A stretch of DNA of 38,760 nt from an uncultured Lachnoclostridium sp. Lineage in GTDB: Bacteria > Bacillota > Clostridia > Lachnospirales > Lachnospiraceae. Shown here piece after piece: positions 23,561 to 33,064 of the stretch (positions are counted from its first letter, which is position 1; the number at the start of each line of letters is the position of its first letter). The DNA lies in assembly GCA_947369165.1 (NCBI GenBank), contig CANBKJ010000020.1, forward strand, positions 1 through 38,760, read 5' to 3'. The position numbers and the translations under genes were made by a program. The notes beneath the pieces were generated by a model. That model saw only the letters and a list, made by a program, of their open reading frames with translations, was not told where the DNA came from and did no database searches.

Positions 23561-23784
23561 TTGCGCCTTTAACCCGTCCTTTGTCGCCTCGCACCAGTCA
23601 CAGCGCTCCGCTTCTGTGACTGGTCGCGGCATTCGCCGCATACTCTGAAAAACATACCGGTCACATCGTGCAAGCACATGTGACCATATGTTTTCAGAGT
23701 GCGAGGCTCAAAGCTAACGCGCAAAAAGAGGATAGCACATGAAAGCTACACCCGCGGTGGTGTACCCCTTCATGAGATATCCTC
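23561..23784 (-). ncRNA. Candidate structured leader RNA of the thiSGH-tenI operon
   Basis: On the minus strand two folds lie between promoter and thiS. Fold 1 (23784 to 23728): GAGGATA/TATCCTC, CATGAA/TTCATG and TACACC/GGTGTA stacked with small internal loops, then five T (23727-23723 region), so terminator-like. Fold 2 (23724 to 23561): a closing stem of TTGCGC/GCGCAA, CTTTG/CAAAG and GCCTCGC/GCGAGGC encloses three hairpins, namely ACTCTGAAAACATA with GGTCACAT (23642-23700), GCGGC/GCCGC (23626-23639) and CAGTCACAG/CTGTGACTG (23595-23622). The closing stem ends two bases from the AAAGGAGGA of thiS. I see none of the TPP riboswitch signatures (CTGAGA, ACCTGAT). Confidence 0.65.
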
Positions 23785-23795
23785 AATCTTTTAAT

Positions 23796-23824
23796 ATCTT
23801 ATCATATATATCTGATGTTGTCAA
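23796..23824 (-). promoter_or_regulatory. Strong sigma-A promoter of thiSGH-tenI
   Basis: The minus strand reads TTGACA (23824-23819), 17 bases, then TAAGAT (23801-23796), with TG one base before the -10. Transcription should start near 23789, only about five bases before the first leader hairpin. Confidence 0.85.
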
Positions 23825-23858
23825 TTCAAGATAGCATATATCAAACTATTTTTATGAA

Positions 23859-24476
23859 CTATATACCATACTCCTCCATCAATAGCCCATGCAGAATCAG
23901 ATCCCTTGCTGCCATTACAATTTCTTCTGTTCTGCCATCCTCAGCCAGACAGACATTCAAATGATTTATTCGTTCTGTTGTTTCTACACGTCCTTCTTCT
24001 CGTCCTTCTGCCAGCAACGCCTCTGTAAATTCACACATATACCTCACTCCTTTCCCCTCTTCTTTCAAATATGCTACTCTTTTTCTTAAATTCTCAAACT
24101 TTACTGTATCCGGCGAAAATACTGTTGTTGAGTTTTTTATTTATTCCAACAATGCAGTCTGCTCCATTGTTGACGCTGGGAAAGTTAAATTAGCATAAAT
24201 TTCGTGTACCCCATTCGGTATCTCTCGGTTTGTACCTTTTATTATTCGAACTATCTCTGAACATCCCGTCTGCGTATTTAAAAAATCCTTTTCTGTAATA
24301 AAAATGAGATACAAATCCGGCAGATCTGCGTAACTGGCTCCTGTTCCCAGCACCCGGCTATCGATCCGGCTCTGGATAAATCGTGAACGTTTCAGATGAT
24401 CCTCGTCCTCAGCTATCTGAAGTTCAATATTATACTGTCTTTTCTGAGAGTCCTCCGCCCAGACATCAAGTACTTT
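23859..24476 (-). pseudogene. Decayed PD-(D/E)XK transposase-like gene (Rpn/PDDEXK_2 family)
   Basis: One frame continues from just after the ylqH stop codon to 23859. It has no start codon of its own, and one in-frame TAA at 24141-24143 interrupts it. The first part reads VLDVWAEDSQKRQYNIELQ (the nuclease core, with D and E-x-Q), RFIQSRIDSRVLGTG and LPDLYLIFITEKDF. After the stop come LRKRVAYLKEEGKGVRYMCEFTEALLAEGREEGR and a normal-looking C-terminus. The usual N-terminal 50-70 residues are missing. This family is widespread and multi-copy in Lachnospiraceae. The remnant is inactive as read. Confidence 0.82.
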
Positions 24477-24761
24477 TTACCGCTTATCCAATTTTTTTTG
24501 GATTTTTTCCATCCCGTCTACATAGATAAGTATTTCAGCCACAATACCATACAATTCGGGAGGGATATATTCCCCAACATCCAAAATCGACAGGCTTTTC
24601 GCCAGTTTTTCATCTTTATGAACCGGAATATCTGCTTTTTCCGCCTCTGTAATAATTTTGTCTGCTATATGTCCTCTTCCAGTAGCAATTACCTTCGGCG
24701 CCTGCTCCCCTGGCTCGTATTCAAGGGCAACTGCCGTCTTTTTGGGATCGAATTCTGCCAT
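24477..24761 (-). CDS. FlhB C-terminal domain-like protein, YlqH type
   Basis: This 94-residue protein equals the cytoplasmic export-switch domain of FlhB/YscU without its membrane part: KKTAVALEYEPGEQAPKVIATGRGHIADKIITEAEKADIPVHKDEKLAKSLSILDVGEYIPPELYGIVAEIL. The NPTH autocleavage site is absent, as in Bacillus YlqH. YlqH genes commonly neighbour rnhB, as here (8-base gap), though flagella-linked function is unclear. The stop codon is followed in the same frame by the transposase-like remnant, so the original C-terminus could have been altered by that insertion. Confidence 0.85.
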   Translation of the reverse strand: MAEFDPKKTAVALEYEPGEQAPKVIATGRGHIADKIITEAEKADIPVHKDEKLAKSLSILDVGEYIPPELYGIVAEILIYVDGMEKIQKKLDKR

Positions 24762-24769
24762 AAACTAAA

Positions 24770-25534
24770 TCACCTCATAAAATTTTTTATAAATGTCCTT
24801 CTGTGGATCGGACATGGTCCATATTTCTTTAACGCTTCTATGTGTGCAGAGGAACCGTAGCCTTTATGTCCCTCAAAACCGTAATCCGGGTATATTTCGG
24901 CAAACTCTGTCATCAGTCGGTCCCTGGTTACCTTTGCCATAATGCTCGCCGCCGCGATCGAGACACTTTTTCCGTCTCCCTTGATGATCCCCAGCTGCTT
25001 TATGGGAATCTGGGGAACCGTCACAGCATCATTCAAAAGCAAATCCGGCACCACCTGTAAATCCTGAACCGCATGGGCCATCGCCTCATAGGTGGCCTGC
25101 AAAATATTGATCTGGTCGATTCTCTCCGGTGAACTCATACCTATTCCATAGGATACCGCTTTTTCCTTTATTTCATCAAATAATTCGTCTCTTCTTTTTG
25201 CACTGAGTTTTTTGGAATCATTAAGGTACAAAATTTTGCAATCCTTGGGAAGCACAACGGCCCCAGCTACTACGGGGCCAGCCAAAGGGCCTCGCCCGGC
25301 CTCATCTATACCACAGATACAGGTATAATCATTTGCATATTTTCTTTCAAATTCCTGCATCACTTCCAGACGTCTGCATTCATCTTCATAAGCTTTCTGC
25401 CTTTTCTGATACGTCAATATCAATTTTGCTACACCAGATCTTCCATCTTCTCTATATAGATCAAATAACAGATTCCAATCTTTCATTTCAGCATGTTCAA
25501 ACTCATATTTTATATCGGCTATTTTCTTTGGCAT
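24770..25534 (-). CDS. rnhB: Ribonuclease HII
   Basis: This 254-residue enzyme cuts RNA in RNA-DNA hybrids and at single ribonucleotides. The catalytic region begins ICGIDEAGRGPLAGPVVAGAVVLP with the DEAGRG motif. LNDSKKLSAKRRDELF, LLNDAVTVP, IKGDGKSVSIAAASIMAKVTRD and FEGHKGYGSSAHIEALKKYGPCPIHRRTF follow. The N-terminal 75 residues are the extra helical domain seen in B. subtilis-type RNase HII. I take ATG 25534 with GGAGG upstream; the longer frame to 25651 crosses the pilus-operon terminator. Confidence 0.95.
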   Translation of the reverse strand: MPKKIADIKYEFEHAEMKDWNLLFDLYREDGRSGVAKLILTYQKRQKAYEDECRRLEVMQEFERKYANDYTCICGIDEAGRGPLAGPVVAGAVVLPKDCKILYLNDSKKLSAKRRDELFDEIKEKAVSYGIGMSSPERIDQINILQATYEAMAHAVQDLQVVPDLLLNDAVTVPQIPIKQLGIIKGDGKSVSIAAASIMAKVTRDRLMTEFAEIYPDYGFEGHKGYGSSAHIEALKKYGPCPIHRRTFIKNFMR

Positions 25535-25576
25535 AATAATCCTCCATTTTTTACAACCACGAGCATCACGCTTCGC

Positions 25577-25616
25577 GTAAAAAGATACCTGCGCCCAAAA
25601 CCAGACACAGGTATCT
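25577..25616 (-). terminator. Intrinsic terminator of the type IV pilus operon
   Basis: On the minus strand AGATACCTG (25616-25608) pairs perfectly with CAGGTATCT (25591-25583), followed by a run of five T. It lies 22 bases after the stop of the DUF5057 gene and before rnhB. Confidence 0.87.
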
Positions 25617-25637
25617 GAATTGTCCATACTTTCTATT

Positions 25638-28600
25638 TTATTGAAGGGCAAATAATCCTCTTTCTCCTATTGTAATCTCAGCAAACTGCTTAGATGTCTC
25701 AACCTGTTCCACGTTATCTGGATCTAAAGGGTTCTGTGTAGGTGCATACTTAGCCCCCGATTCCTTAGATGACCTCGCCACCCACTCCAGACGAACCTTT
25801 GTATAACCTTCCTGCCATTTTGATCTTAAAAATGGCAGTCGGAAACTCAGTGTCTGTTTCTCTGGAATAGGATATCCATTTATCTTTTCAAACAAATTCT
25901 GCTTCTTGTCAAAATCGATCAGCTTCATCTCAAATGGATTTCCCTCCAGATTCTCCGGTTTCAGCTTGATCGGTGCTTTGGATGAGTCATTTTCATTGAT
26001 TAGCGTAGCCGATTTGAGAATGGATGTCTCTTCATTGTCGGAATTGTTCAAACTGCAGAAAAGGTACATCGTCTTATCGCTCTTAAACTCTGCCGACTGA
26101 CTATAATCAATTAGCACACAATCATTTGAAATCCTCTGATAATACTTTCTCGTTTCCTTATTATTGTGAAGAGAAAATCCCATGGAAGGAGTCAGGACAT
26201 TTCCATTACTCAGGATTTGTTCTGTTAAATCCATCAGAAAATCGGCTATTCCACCGGCAAAAATTGAGAAGTTTCCATTGTTGGGCTGCCCTTCTTTATG
26301 GATTACCACGACGTTCTGATAATCATTAGAAGGATCTACCGTTCCTGTAATTCCCCCCATTGCAGTACCCGTTGGATCTTTATAATACCCCTGCAGATAC
26401 GCAACCACCGTGCTTTCCACGGAAGTCTTTAAAAAGCCATATTTTACAAAATTATCTGGAATTATGCCTGTATGGTTCCAGTTATAAAGAGAATCCTCAG
26501 GAGGCTCTGTTGCCACCTCCGGCAGGAAAGTAAGTATATTCCAAAGATAATAACACTTCTGTTTTTGCTTTTCATCAGTGTGCCCTGCCTCCTGACACAG
26601 CTTTCTCATATAAAATCCTGTATACTTTGCGGAATCCGGATCTCGGTGACTATCCTCCGTCAATGGCACCTGCCTTATATTATCGTACACATCATCCATA
26701 AAAGTCTGGACATACTCTACCTGATTGTTGGGTTTATCCTTATCTGCCGAGAGATCAAACTGCGTAGAAATCAGATACAGCTTTGTAATATTATTAAGGC
26801 TTCCCGAACGCTGTGAACACAGAACCTTATCATCCATATACATGTGGATATCCGTATTCCCTGTTCTTTTCACCCCCTCGTCGAGCAACATTCCCATCTG
26901 CCTTGAATAAAGCATTGGCAGGGAGCAGTCTCCGCTAAGCCGCTTGATGATCTTCATACAGTCAACCCACTCCAGATCATTCTCATGAAAAGAAGCAATT
27001 TCCCCATTATAAGAATGCCACTGATTCTTGTTTCTTACTGGATTGGAAAAATTATGATAGGAATCCATCAGCGCAGTTAAATCATCCGTATTGGTATCAT
27101 ATGTAGCGATATAAAACATATCTGCCCGTTCCACAATATCCAGGGTTTCCGGTGTATCCCCCTGATCCATCTGGTTGATCATCGAAGGAGTCAGTGTCAT
27201 CACCTTAACGTGAGTATCTTCGTACTGTTCATCCGCTGTTTTGATCACTTTACCATCGCTGTCCTTCTGATCCTCAAAATAAAACAGGGATCGCTTTAAA
27301 ATATCATTAAATTTAACACCAATTAACTCAAAACGGAAGATATATCCTTCGTAATTGTACTTAAATGTATATACTGTGCTGACCTTTAATTTCTGGTCGG
27401 AATTTTGAATGGATGTTACTTCTTTTAACACCGCCGGGAATCCATCTCCCACCTTCAGATTATTAAACGCATCCTGTACCTCCCAGCCCTGCTTGCCCTC
27501 AGGCCATATCTCGTTGTATGTCATGTCAGTGGGTATATCGCTGAGTTTTTCGTAATACTTCCATTTGTTCTGTGACAAATCCTCCCACTGCTGCACTTTC
27601 TTATTCGGAGCCTCATAGGGACCAACAGAAAAATCCCCCTTTCCGTCACCTACATATACAAAATATCCAATCACCTCGGACTTGCTCTCATGCTTCCAGC
27701 TATCTGTGCGCTCAATCTCTTTGTCTAAAACTTCCTCACCCTTTGTCGTCGCTGCAAAGAGTTCTCGATGAACCTTGGCAAACTGGGTCACTGTCATCTG
27801 ACCATTTGTCAGCTTTTCATAATCTGTTTTGACTTCAGCGGTATCATCCTCGAATTTTACTGTATACTCCTTCGTATCCTCCAGATCCTTTTCATACGTC
27901 CATTTCCACTGGGCATCATTTTTAAAATATTTAAAAGGAATTTCTTTCCCATCTTTATCCACAAAGTCCTCTGGATAAGCGGACTGAATCTCCGCAATTG
28001 ATCTTTTCGACAACCCATTGGAAATCTCAGAAGCAAAATTCTTATCTTTTCTCATTTCCACCGTATAATAGGTAATCAAATAGAAAAGTGGAGCCTTAGA
28101 GCGCTGATGTCGGCCATAACCACTCGTTTTAGCAGCCCCTACTACTGTCCCATTTGGATTATAGATCTCAAATCCGTGGTTATTATTATTAAACCAACCA
28201 TTAAAATTCTTTATATTTGTATTATTGAACAAATCTCCATTGGCTTCGTCACCAGGTTTCCATCCCTCTCCCACCAGTGCATCATGAAAGGCATATAGAT
28301 TATTACCGATCGGTTCCCTGCGACAGGCACCATTATCCAAAAATCCTATATTCTCTCCTTTTCTCAACGCCTCATAACTAAACTCCAGCGGATCAAAAGG
28401 CAGTCCTTCCTCCTGCGAAGATACCAGAAGGGAATACGCCTGCTGCGACATCTCTGGTACAATCTCCAGAAGAATAAAAGGATTATCCTTTGTTCCCTTT
28501 TGTGTGGATCCATTTGTCTTGGGCACCTCAGGCAAAGCCTTATAGCCGCGGATCAAAACCTCTGTCTCCTCTTCCGACTCTACCACCACTTTTAAATAAC

Positions 28601-29297
28601 GATATCCTTTCAGATCCACAGCTTCTTTTTTTACACCGTCTACATAAAAACGCATTCCTCCATTTTTATCTGGATTTTCTGTCGTAAAGCTTACACTGGA
28701 ATCCGCATTCCAGCTCGCATCTGTTCTGCATTCTTCATTATCTTTTGTCACAATAGATTCGTTGGCTGAAAATAGTGTAAGAACCCTCTTCTCAGAATCT
28801 TCTTTTCTCGTCTTTGTAAATTCAGCGGAATACACTTTTAGTCTCTGGCCACTTTTTTTCGTTAAAATAGAAATAGAAGAATAAAGATCACCAATACTTA
28901 GTTTATTCTCTAGATCAAACAGAATGGTACGTTTGCCTGTGAGCTTTGAAGTCCCAGTCTCCTTCTCCCTCTCCTGAAATCCCAGATATTCTAAGACTTT
29001 TGTTCCTGAATCTGTCTGTACAAGGGGAGCAGTCTTTTTCAAAGATTTATAAGAATTCTTCGCAGTAACTGTCAAATCTGGATTTGCCTCCGCCTCTGAC
29101 TGCACCAGTTCTGGATCATCTATATATTTCTGTGCTATATAAGGTTCATTTGCGATATATTTACCAAAAATAACACCATTCGAGATCAAATAATAAGCGA
29201 TAACGATCACACAGGTAAGCAGCACAGTAAAACCACCATACATCATTCCCCGCCTCAAAGGGCTCTTTTTACTATGTACATTCCTTTTTCCCTTCAT
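25638..29297 (-). CDS. Large DUF5057 surface protein, putative pilus-associated adhesin
   Basis: This 1219-residue protein has a basic N-terminus and one membrane helix (about 19-39), with the rest predicted outside. A beta-rich region spans about 80-260, and DUF5057-like sequence begins near residue 272 with TKDNPFILLEIVPEMS. I see no cysteine-rich, LPXTG or enzyme motif. It is the last gene of the pilus operon, 15 bases after a prepilin, and ends before a strong terminator. The position suggests a pilus-associated surface protein or tip adhesin; this is inference, since the domain has no known activity. Codon use looks like its neighbours. Confidence 0.78.
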   Translation of the reverse strand: MKGKRNVHSKKSPLRRGMMYGGFTVLLTCVIVIAYYLISNGVIFGKYIANEPYIAQKYIDDPELVQSEAEANPDLTVTAKNSYKSLKKTAPLVQTDSGTKVLEYLGFQEREKETGTSKLTGKRTILFDLENKLSIGDLYSSISILTKKSGQRLKVYSAEFTKTRKEDSEKRVLTLFSANESIVTKDNEECRTDASWNADSSVSFTTENPDKNGGMRFYVDGVKKEAVDLKGYRYLKVVVESEEETEVLIRGYKALPEVPKTNGSTQKGTKDNPFILLEIVPEMSQQAYSLLVSSQEEGLPFDPLEFSYEALRKGENIGFLDNGACRREPIGNNLYAFHDALVGEGWKPGDEANGDLFNNTNIKNFNGWFNNNNHGFEIYNPNGTVVGAAKTSGYGRHQRSKAPLFYLITYYTVEMRKDKNFASEISNGLSKRSIAEIQSAYPEDFVDKDGKEIPFKYFKNDAQWKWTYEKDLEDTKEYTVKFEDDTAEVKTDYEKLTNGQMTVTQFAKVHRELFAATTKGEEVLDKEIERTDSWKHESKSEVIGYFVYVGDGKGDFSVGPYEAPNKKVQQWEDLSQNKWKYYEKLSDIPTDMTYNEIWPEGKQGWEVQDAFNNLKVGDGFPAVLKEVTSIQNSDQKLKVSTVYTFKYNYEGYIFRFELIGVKFNDILKRSLFYFEDQKDSDGKVIKTADEQYEDTHVKVMTLTPSMINQMDQGDTPETLDIVERADMFYIATYDTNTDDLTALMDSYHNFSNPVRNKNQWHSYNGEIASFHENDLEWVDCMKIIKRLSGDCSLPMLYSRQMGMLLDEGVKRTGNTDIHMYMDDKVLCSQRSGSLNNITKLYLISTQFDLSADKDKPNNQVEYVQTFMDDVYDNIRQVPLTEDSHRDPDSAKYTGFYMRKLCQEAGHTDEKQKQKCYYLWNILTFLPEVATEPPEDSLYNWNHTGIIPDNFVKYGFLKTSVESTVVAYLQGYYKDPTGTAMGGITGTVDPSNDYQNVVVIHKEGQPNNGNFSIFAGGIADFLMDLTEQILSNGNVLTPSMGFSLHNNKETRKYYQRISNDCVLIDYSQSAEFKSDKTMYLFCSLNNSDNEETSILKSATLINENDSSKAPIKLKPENLEGNPFEMKLIDFDKKQNLFEKINGYPIPEKQTLSFRLPFLRSKWQEGYTKVRLEWVARSSKESGAKYAPTQNPLDPDNVEQVETSKQFAEITIGERGLFALQ

Positions 29298-29312
29298 AAT
29301 CCGCGCTCCTTT

Positions 29313-30026
29313 CTACTGATTTCTCATATAAATCCTTTTTCCACAACTATATTCCGGTACTACACTATCGTCAAAGACCAGATTAACATCCAAAACATAT
29401 TTTTTTGAGGCGCCATTCTCCAGAATCTTACAGTCAAATTCTTTCACCTCGTCTGCTAGAAGATAATTTTTCAGTAAATCCTCCTGGCTATTGATCGCAG
29501 TGATCTGTGATACGTCTACAATACTTGGCATGGATACACCCGGCGGTGCTGGTGTCGGTGTTGCCCCCGGTATAAGTGTCGGTGCTGGTCCTGGCGTGGG
29601 TGCTGGTGTCGATGCGGGAGAGCATTTTCCAAAATACACGCTATAGTCTCCACCAATATCAGCAATTCCATCATTGTTCTTAAACCAGTACACATACGAA
29701 TCCGATCGCATATCTTTGATATCAGCCAATGTTTTATCTCCATTTTCCAAATCTTTGATCATCTGACTGCCTTCTTTTTCGTCATAAAACAAGATAAGAA
29801 TACGATTCAATTGGTCCCAGTACGCTCGTTCGGCTTCCAAACTGTAGCTCTCGATATGATTCAATGCATCTTTTGCCTGATTTTGGAGTTCTACTCTCGC
29901 ATTCGTATCCCGCATGCTTCTGGAAGAAAAGGCGATAAGTGCTGTAATTGCCCCAAAAACAACGGTAGAAATGGCAACCGCCAACAATAATTCAACCAGG
30001 GAAAAACCTTTATTATTCAATTTCAT
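29313..30026 (-). CDS. Type IV prepilin-like minor pilin with Pro-rich insert
   Basis: This 237-residue protein has the type III leader MKLNNKG with cleavage before F8 (G7|F8) and Glu at mature position 5 (E12), then a hydrophobic helix AVAISTVVFGAITALIAF. The C-terminal half carries an insert of about 35 residues of Pro/Thr/Ala repeats (TPAPTPGPAPT..., about 142-175). GGAGGG upstream supports the ATG. It belongs to the PilW/PseudoK-type minor pilins by position and length. Confidence 0.88.
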   Translation of the reverse strand: MKLNNKGFSLVELLLAVAISTVVFGAITALIAFSSRSMRDTNARVELQNQAKDALNHIESYSLEAERAYWDQLNRILILFYDEKEGSQMIKDLENGDKTLADIKDMRSDSYVYWFKNNDGIADIGGDYSVYFGKCSPASTPAPTPGPAPTLIPGATPTPAPPGVSMPSIVDVSQITAINSQEDLLKNYLLADEVKEFDCKILENGASKKYVLDVNLVFDDSVVPEYSCGKRIYMRNQ

Positions 30027-30063
30027 CGTTCTTTTCCCTCCTCTTCTCTATCTGTCATCGTGA

Positions 30064-30570
30064 TCAATCAATAAAATGTTTGCCTGTACTGGTTACCAGC
30101 GTGACTTCATGTGCTGTACTGCTATCGGAAGCCTGGACCACCTTAATGGTGCTTGTAGGTGTAGCTGTATTGGTAAAAGCCCCATCTTTTCTCCTCACAC
30201 CGACGGAAACACATTTGGCAGGAATCGTAGAAAGATCCTGATTATCAAAATAGACTCTTAGTTTCTCATTTCCAACAACTTCACCCTCTGAATAATTTGC
30301 TGCTGAAGGAGTAAAGGAACTTGAATCGTTAAACAATATATAATAATCGTTATCGTAAAAGTATAAGTGCATATAAACTGATGATGTTTTTGACATGTTC
30401 TGAGATTTTAGTTTTGTCAATCCTGTGTCGATCTTCGCAGAACATTTCGAGGCATTGGCAAGATCCAGAAAACCAAATCCAGATATGCCCCCTACGACCA
30501 TGATCGCAACGATAGCAATGGCTATTATTGCCTCTATCAGCGTAAAACCTGAGTTCTCCAATTTTTTCAT
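30064..30570 (-). CDS. Type IV prepilin-like minor pilin
   Basis: This 168-residue protein has leader MKKLENSG with cleavage before F9 and E13 as the mature Glu5 (GFTLIEAIIAIAIVAIMVVGG). The remainder is a small beta-rich globular domain with two cysteines. AAGGTGAT precedes the ATG. By size it resembles a GspH/FimT-type initiator pilin. Confidence 0.9.
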   Translation of the reverse strand: MKKLENSGFTLIEAIIAIAIVAIMVVGGISGFGFLDLANASKCSAKIDTGLTKLKSQNMSKTSSVYMHLYFYDNDYYILFNDSSSFTPSAANYSEGEVVGNEKLRVYFDNQDLSTIPAKCVSVGVRRKDGAFTNTATPTSTIKVVQASDSSTAHEVTLVTSTGKHFID

Positions 30571-30592
30571 TCACATCACCTTCTTTTCTTCA

Positions 30593-33013
30593 TCAATCAG
30601 AGTTTCTCTCCCATTCCTCATAACTGATACAATCTGCCACATTCGCAGGACGTTTTTCCCTGTCATCCAGACAACGGAAATATTTCCACCAGTCTTTGTC
30701 CTTGCGGTTCTTAATGATATCTAAAATATCTCCCACGACAGCCGGATTTGCCTTGTAGCTTCCAGCAGCAGTGACAGAGACCCTGCCTCCGGCAATAATC
30801 AACCCTTCAAAATTACTGCTGACCGTCACATTCTTAGCACAGAGAACGATTCCCTTCTCAATGCCAGGATCGATCATATAATCGTCATTCTGGCAAATGA
30901 TTTTCCAGTCGCCATATCCCGGAACGTTATCGATACGATCCGGCAATGAGACACCGTCCTTCTCAAACTTATTATCTTCTTCTGATGGGTTTCCGTTTGT
31001 ATCTATAATATTCAGTACTATATTTTTAACCAACTCATCCTTGCTCTTATCATCCAGCATACCACGGACATCCGCCACACTTTCACTTCCAGAAGAAAGC
31101 AGTGCCATCTGCAGCCCAAGATAATTTCTCATCTTTGACTGTCCGTCGTCCAGAAGGCTCTTAACCGGTTTATTCGTCCCGTCAAAATAATTTGGAGACT
31201 GTTGCTTCGCACCCGTATTACTATAATAATCATGTACGATATTTCCAGCGATCAGATAAAGTGCCGGCGAAATCTTCATACTTCCGTCTAACGTAGCGAT
31301 ATAGGACTGTGCCCGGTCATCCAGATACTCCTTATTCGGCTTGGAATTATTCGGTGCCGATCCCTCTTCCTGGTTATAATAACAGGAAAAATATTCATTT
31401 GCCGCCACCTCATTCTTAAAATTCAGATAGAGGTATACATACTGGCCACTATTATTGTAGTTCGCCGTAATTTCCTCACCAGGCCTTAGGAAATCCGCCA
31501 TCGTCTTTCCTTCGTTTCCAACAGCAAGACTTTTTAAAGCCGCAATATTTACCTTATTCCTTGCATCTGTATCATCCCCCACCTCTGCTCCAACAAGAGG
31601 ATTGTGTCCATCCAGGATAAACTCTTCAGGGACAAGATATGCGATCTGGTTACTTTTCACTGCCAGCGACTCACCCATCATAATATCATCCACAGACTCC
31701 TGATAAGTTCCGTCAGCAAGTTTTTCATTCCTTTGCACAAAGGTTCTTCCTGCCAGAATCAGTTTTGTCAGGCCATTAGAGGTAAGCGTGGTATTTCTTC
31801 CATTGATCAGTATGGCACTGCTGTAATCAGAGCGCAGAGAAGCATTCCCCTCCGTCGAATCTGAATTATCCCGGTTATAACTATAGCCATAATAATTTCC
31901 ACCAAGATTTACCGTTGCATTATCATCCTCAATGCTCGTATCATCCAGAATATAAGCATTGTCATTGATATTTACATGGGAAGTCATAGCTCCCCCCACC
32001 GCTGGCGATGGCTTACGGACCACGATATTTTTTAACCACAGTTCCCCAAGGCTGTTTAAACCACTTAATCCGCTCATTTTTACATCGGCGCCGGAAAAAA
32101 TATTCAGATTTCCACGGCTGATGATCCGCTTGCTGTGAAATACAGCTTTTGTCCTTGGATGGATCTGAATCCCGGAGTCCTCATCATCGTTTGGACTCTC
32201 CATTTTTTTAGCAGTACCAGAATAAACATTTCCGGAAACCGTTGCATCCGACGAATTGTTGCCGGTATCAACACGCAATATATCATCACTAATCGAAATA
32301 TAATGTTTCAATTCCTCATAGGTCCGGTTTCCCTCAAAAGCATAGTCTGGCACACCAATTCTAATATCCGTTTTCACACTGGAACGATAATCCGTTTCAT
32401 CAGTGTACTTGATAATGAGTCCACGAATCACCAGATACAATTCTTTCTCGTCCTTATCATATTCAAAACGGTAACGAAGATCATTGGTGCCATAAGTTGA
32501 TCCTAATGTCCCCGGATTGGTGGACATCTTTTTGATCAGATCCATACTTAACTGTTCCCAATCCGTAGTCACTTTTGAATCCGTCGCCGGCTGTGACTCA
32601 ATATCTTTGATCTCCGCAGAAGTTTCCGTGGGAACCAAAGCATCATGATTCAATTTTCTAACAATCCCAGTCAGATATTTCTTCCCAAATATTGTCTTCA
32701 TCTGACTGGTCATCTTCGGTGACGTATAATGTTCCACCACTTCCAGGTAAGCCTTCTCATTGGCTTTGCCAGCAATTTCCTCAATCCCGCTTCTTATCTC
32801 TGATAAATATCCCTCTGTCTGGTAAAAATTGTCTGTTGAGTAATGATCCACTATAACAGTCGTTACATAGTTTGTAGCCACAGACAGAACTGTGGCTCCT
32901 ACAATTGATACAAACATAACACCGATCACAACAAAGATAAATGCAGAACCGCTGTCATCCTCCCTGATCTTATCCAGTTTTTCTTTCAGTAGGCTTCTTA
33001 ATTTCTGAAACAT
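30593..33013 (-). CDS. Large PilX-like pilus component
   Basis: This protein of about 806 residues has a short basic segment, DDSGSAFIFVVIGVMFVSIVGATVLSVATNYV (hydrophobic helix at about 22-45) and a long extracellular region. The start resembles PilX N-terminal domains, which lack a normal leader, and GSAFI sits where a cleavage site would be. The body has beta-helix-like repeated turns (SGNVYSGT, NLNIFSGADVKMSGL, NDNAYILDDTSIEDD, TVNLGGNYYG). I favour ATG 33013 behind GGGGGG; ATG 33028 has no ribosome site. Its place among minor pilins suggests a tip or priming subunit. Confidence 0.8.
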   Translation of the reverse strand: MFQKLRSLLKEKLDKIREDDSGSAFIFVVIGVMFVSIVGATVLSVATNYVTTVIVDHYSTDNFYQTEGYLSEIRSGIEEIAGKANEKAYLEVVEHYTSPKMTSQMKTIFGKKYLTGIVRKLNHDALVPTETSAEIKDIESQPATDSKVTTDWEQLSMDLIKKMSTNPGTLGSTYGTNDLRYRFEYDKDEKELYLVIRGLIIKYTDETDYRSSVKTDIRIGVPDYAFEGNRTYEELKHYISISDDILRVDTGNNSSDATVSGNVYSGTAKKMESPNDDEDSGIQIHPRTKAVFHSKRIISRGNLNIFSGADVKMSGLSGLNSLGELWLKNIVVRKPSPAVGGAMTSHVNINDNAYILDDTSIEDDNATVNLGGNYYGYSYNRDNSDSTEGNASLRSDYSSAILINGRNTTLTSNGLTKLILAGRTFVQRNEKLADGTYQESVDDIMMGESLAVKSNQIAYLVPEEFILDGHNPLVGAEVGDDTDARNKVNIAALKSLAVGNEGKTMADFLRPGEEITANYNNSGQYVYLYLNFKNEVAANEYFSCYYNQEEGSAPNNSKPNKEYLDDRAQSYIATLDGSMKISPALYLIAGNIVHDYYSNTGAKQQSPNYFDGTNKPVKSLLDDGQSKMRNYLGLQMALLSSGSESVADVRGMLDDKSKDELVKNIVLNIIDTNGNPSEEDNKFEKDGVSLPDRIDNVPGYGDWKIICQNDDYMIDPGIEKGIVLCAKNVTVSSNFEGLIIAGGRVSVTAAGSYKANPAVVGDILDIIKNRKDKDWWKYFRCLDDREKRPANVADCISYEEWERNSD

Positions 33014-33064
33014 CGAAAAACCCCCCATTCATCTTTTCCGTATCCGGCACCCCTCCATTGACTG

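Noticed and set aside
23728-23784. ACCACCGCGG in the first thi leader hairpin recalls the T-box sequence
   Set aside because: The AGGGTGGnACCGCG consensus is not met, no specifier-loop stem I region precedes it (transcription starts within a few bases), and the genes are not tRNA-related.
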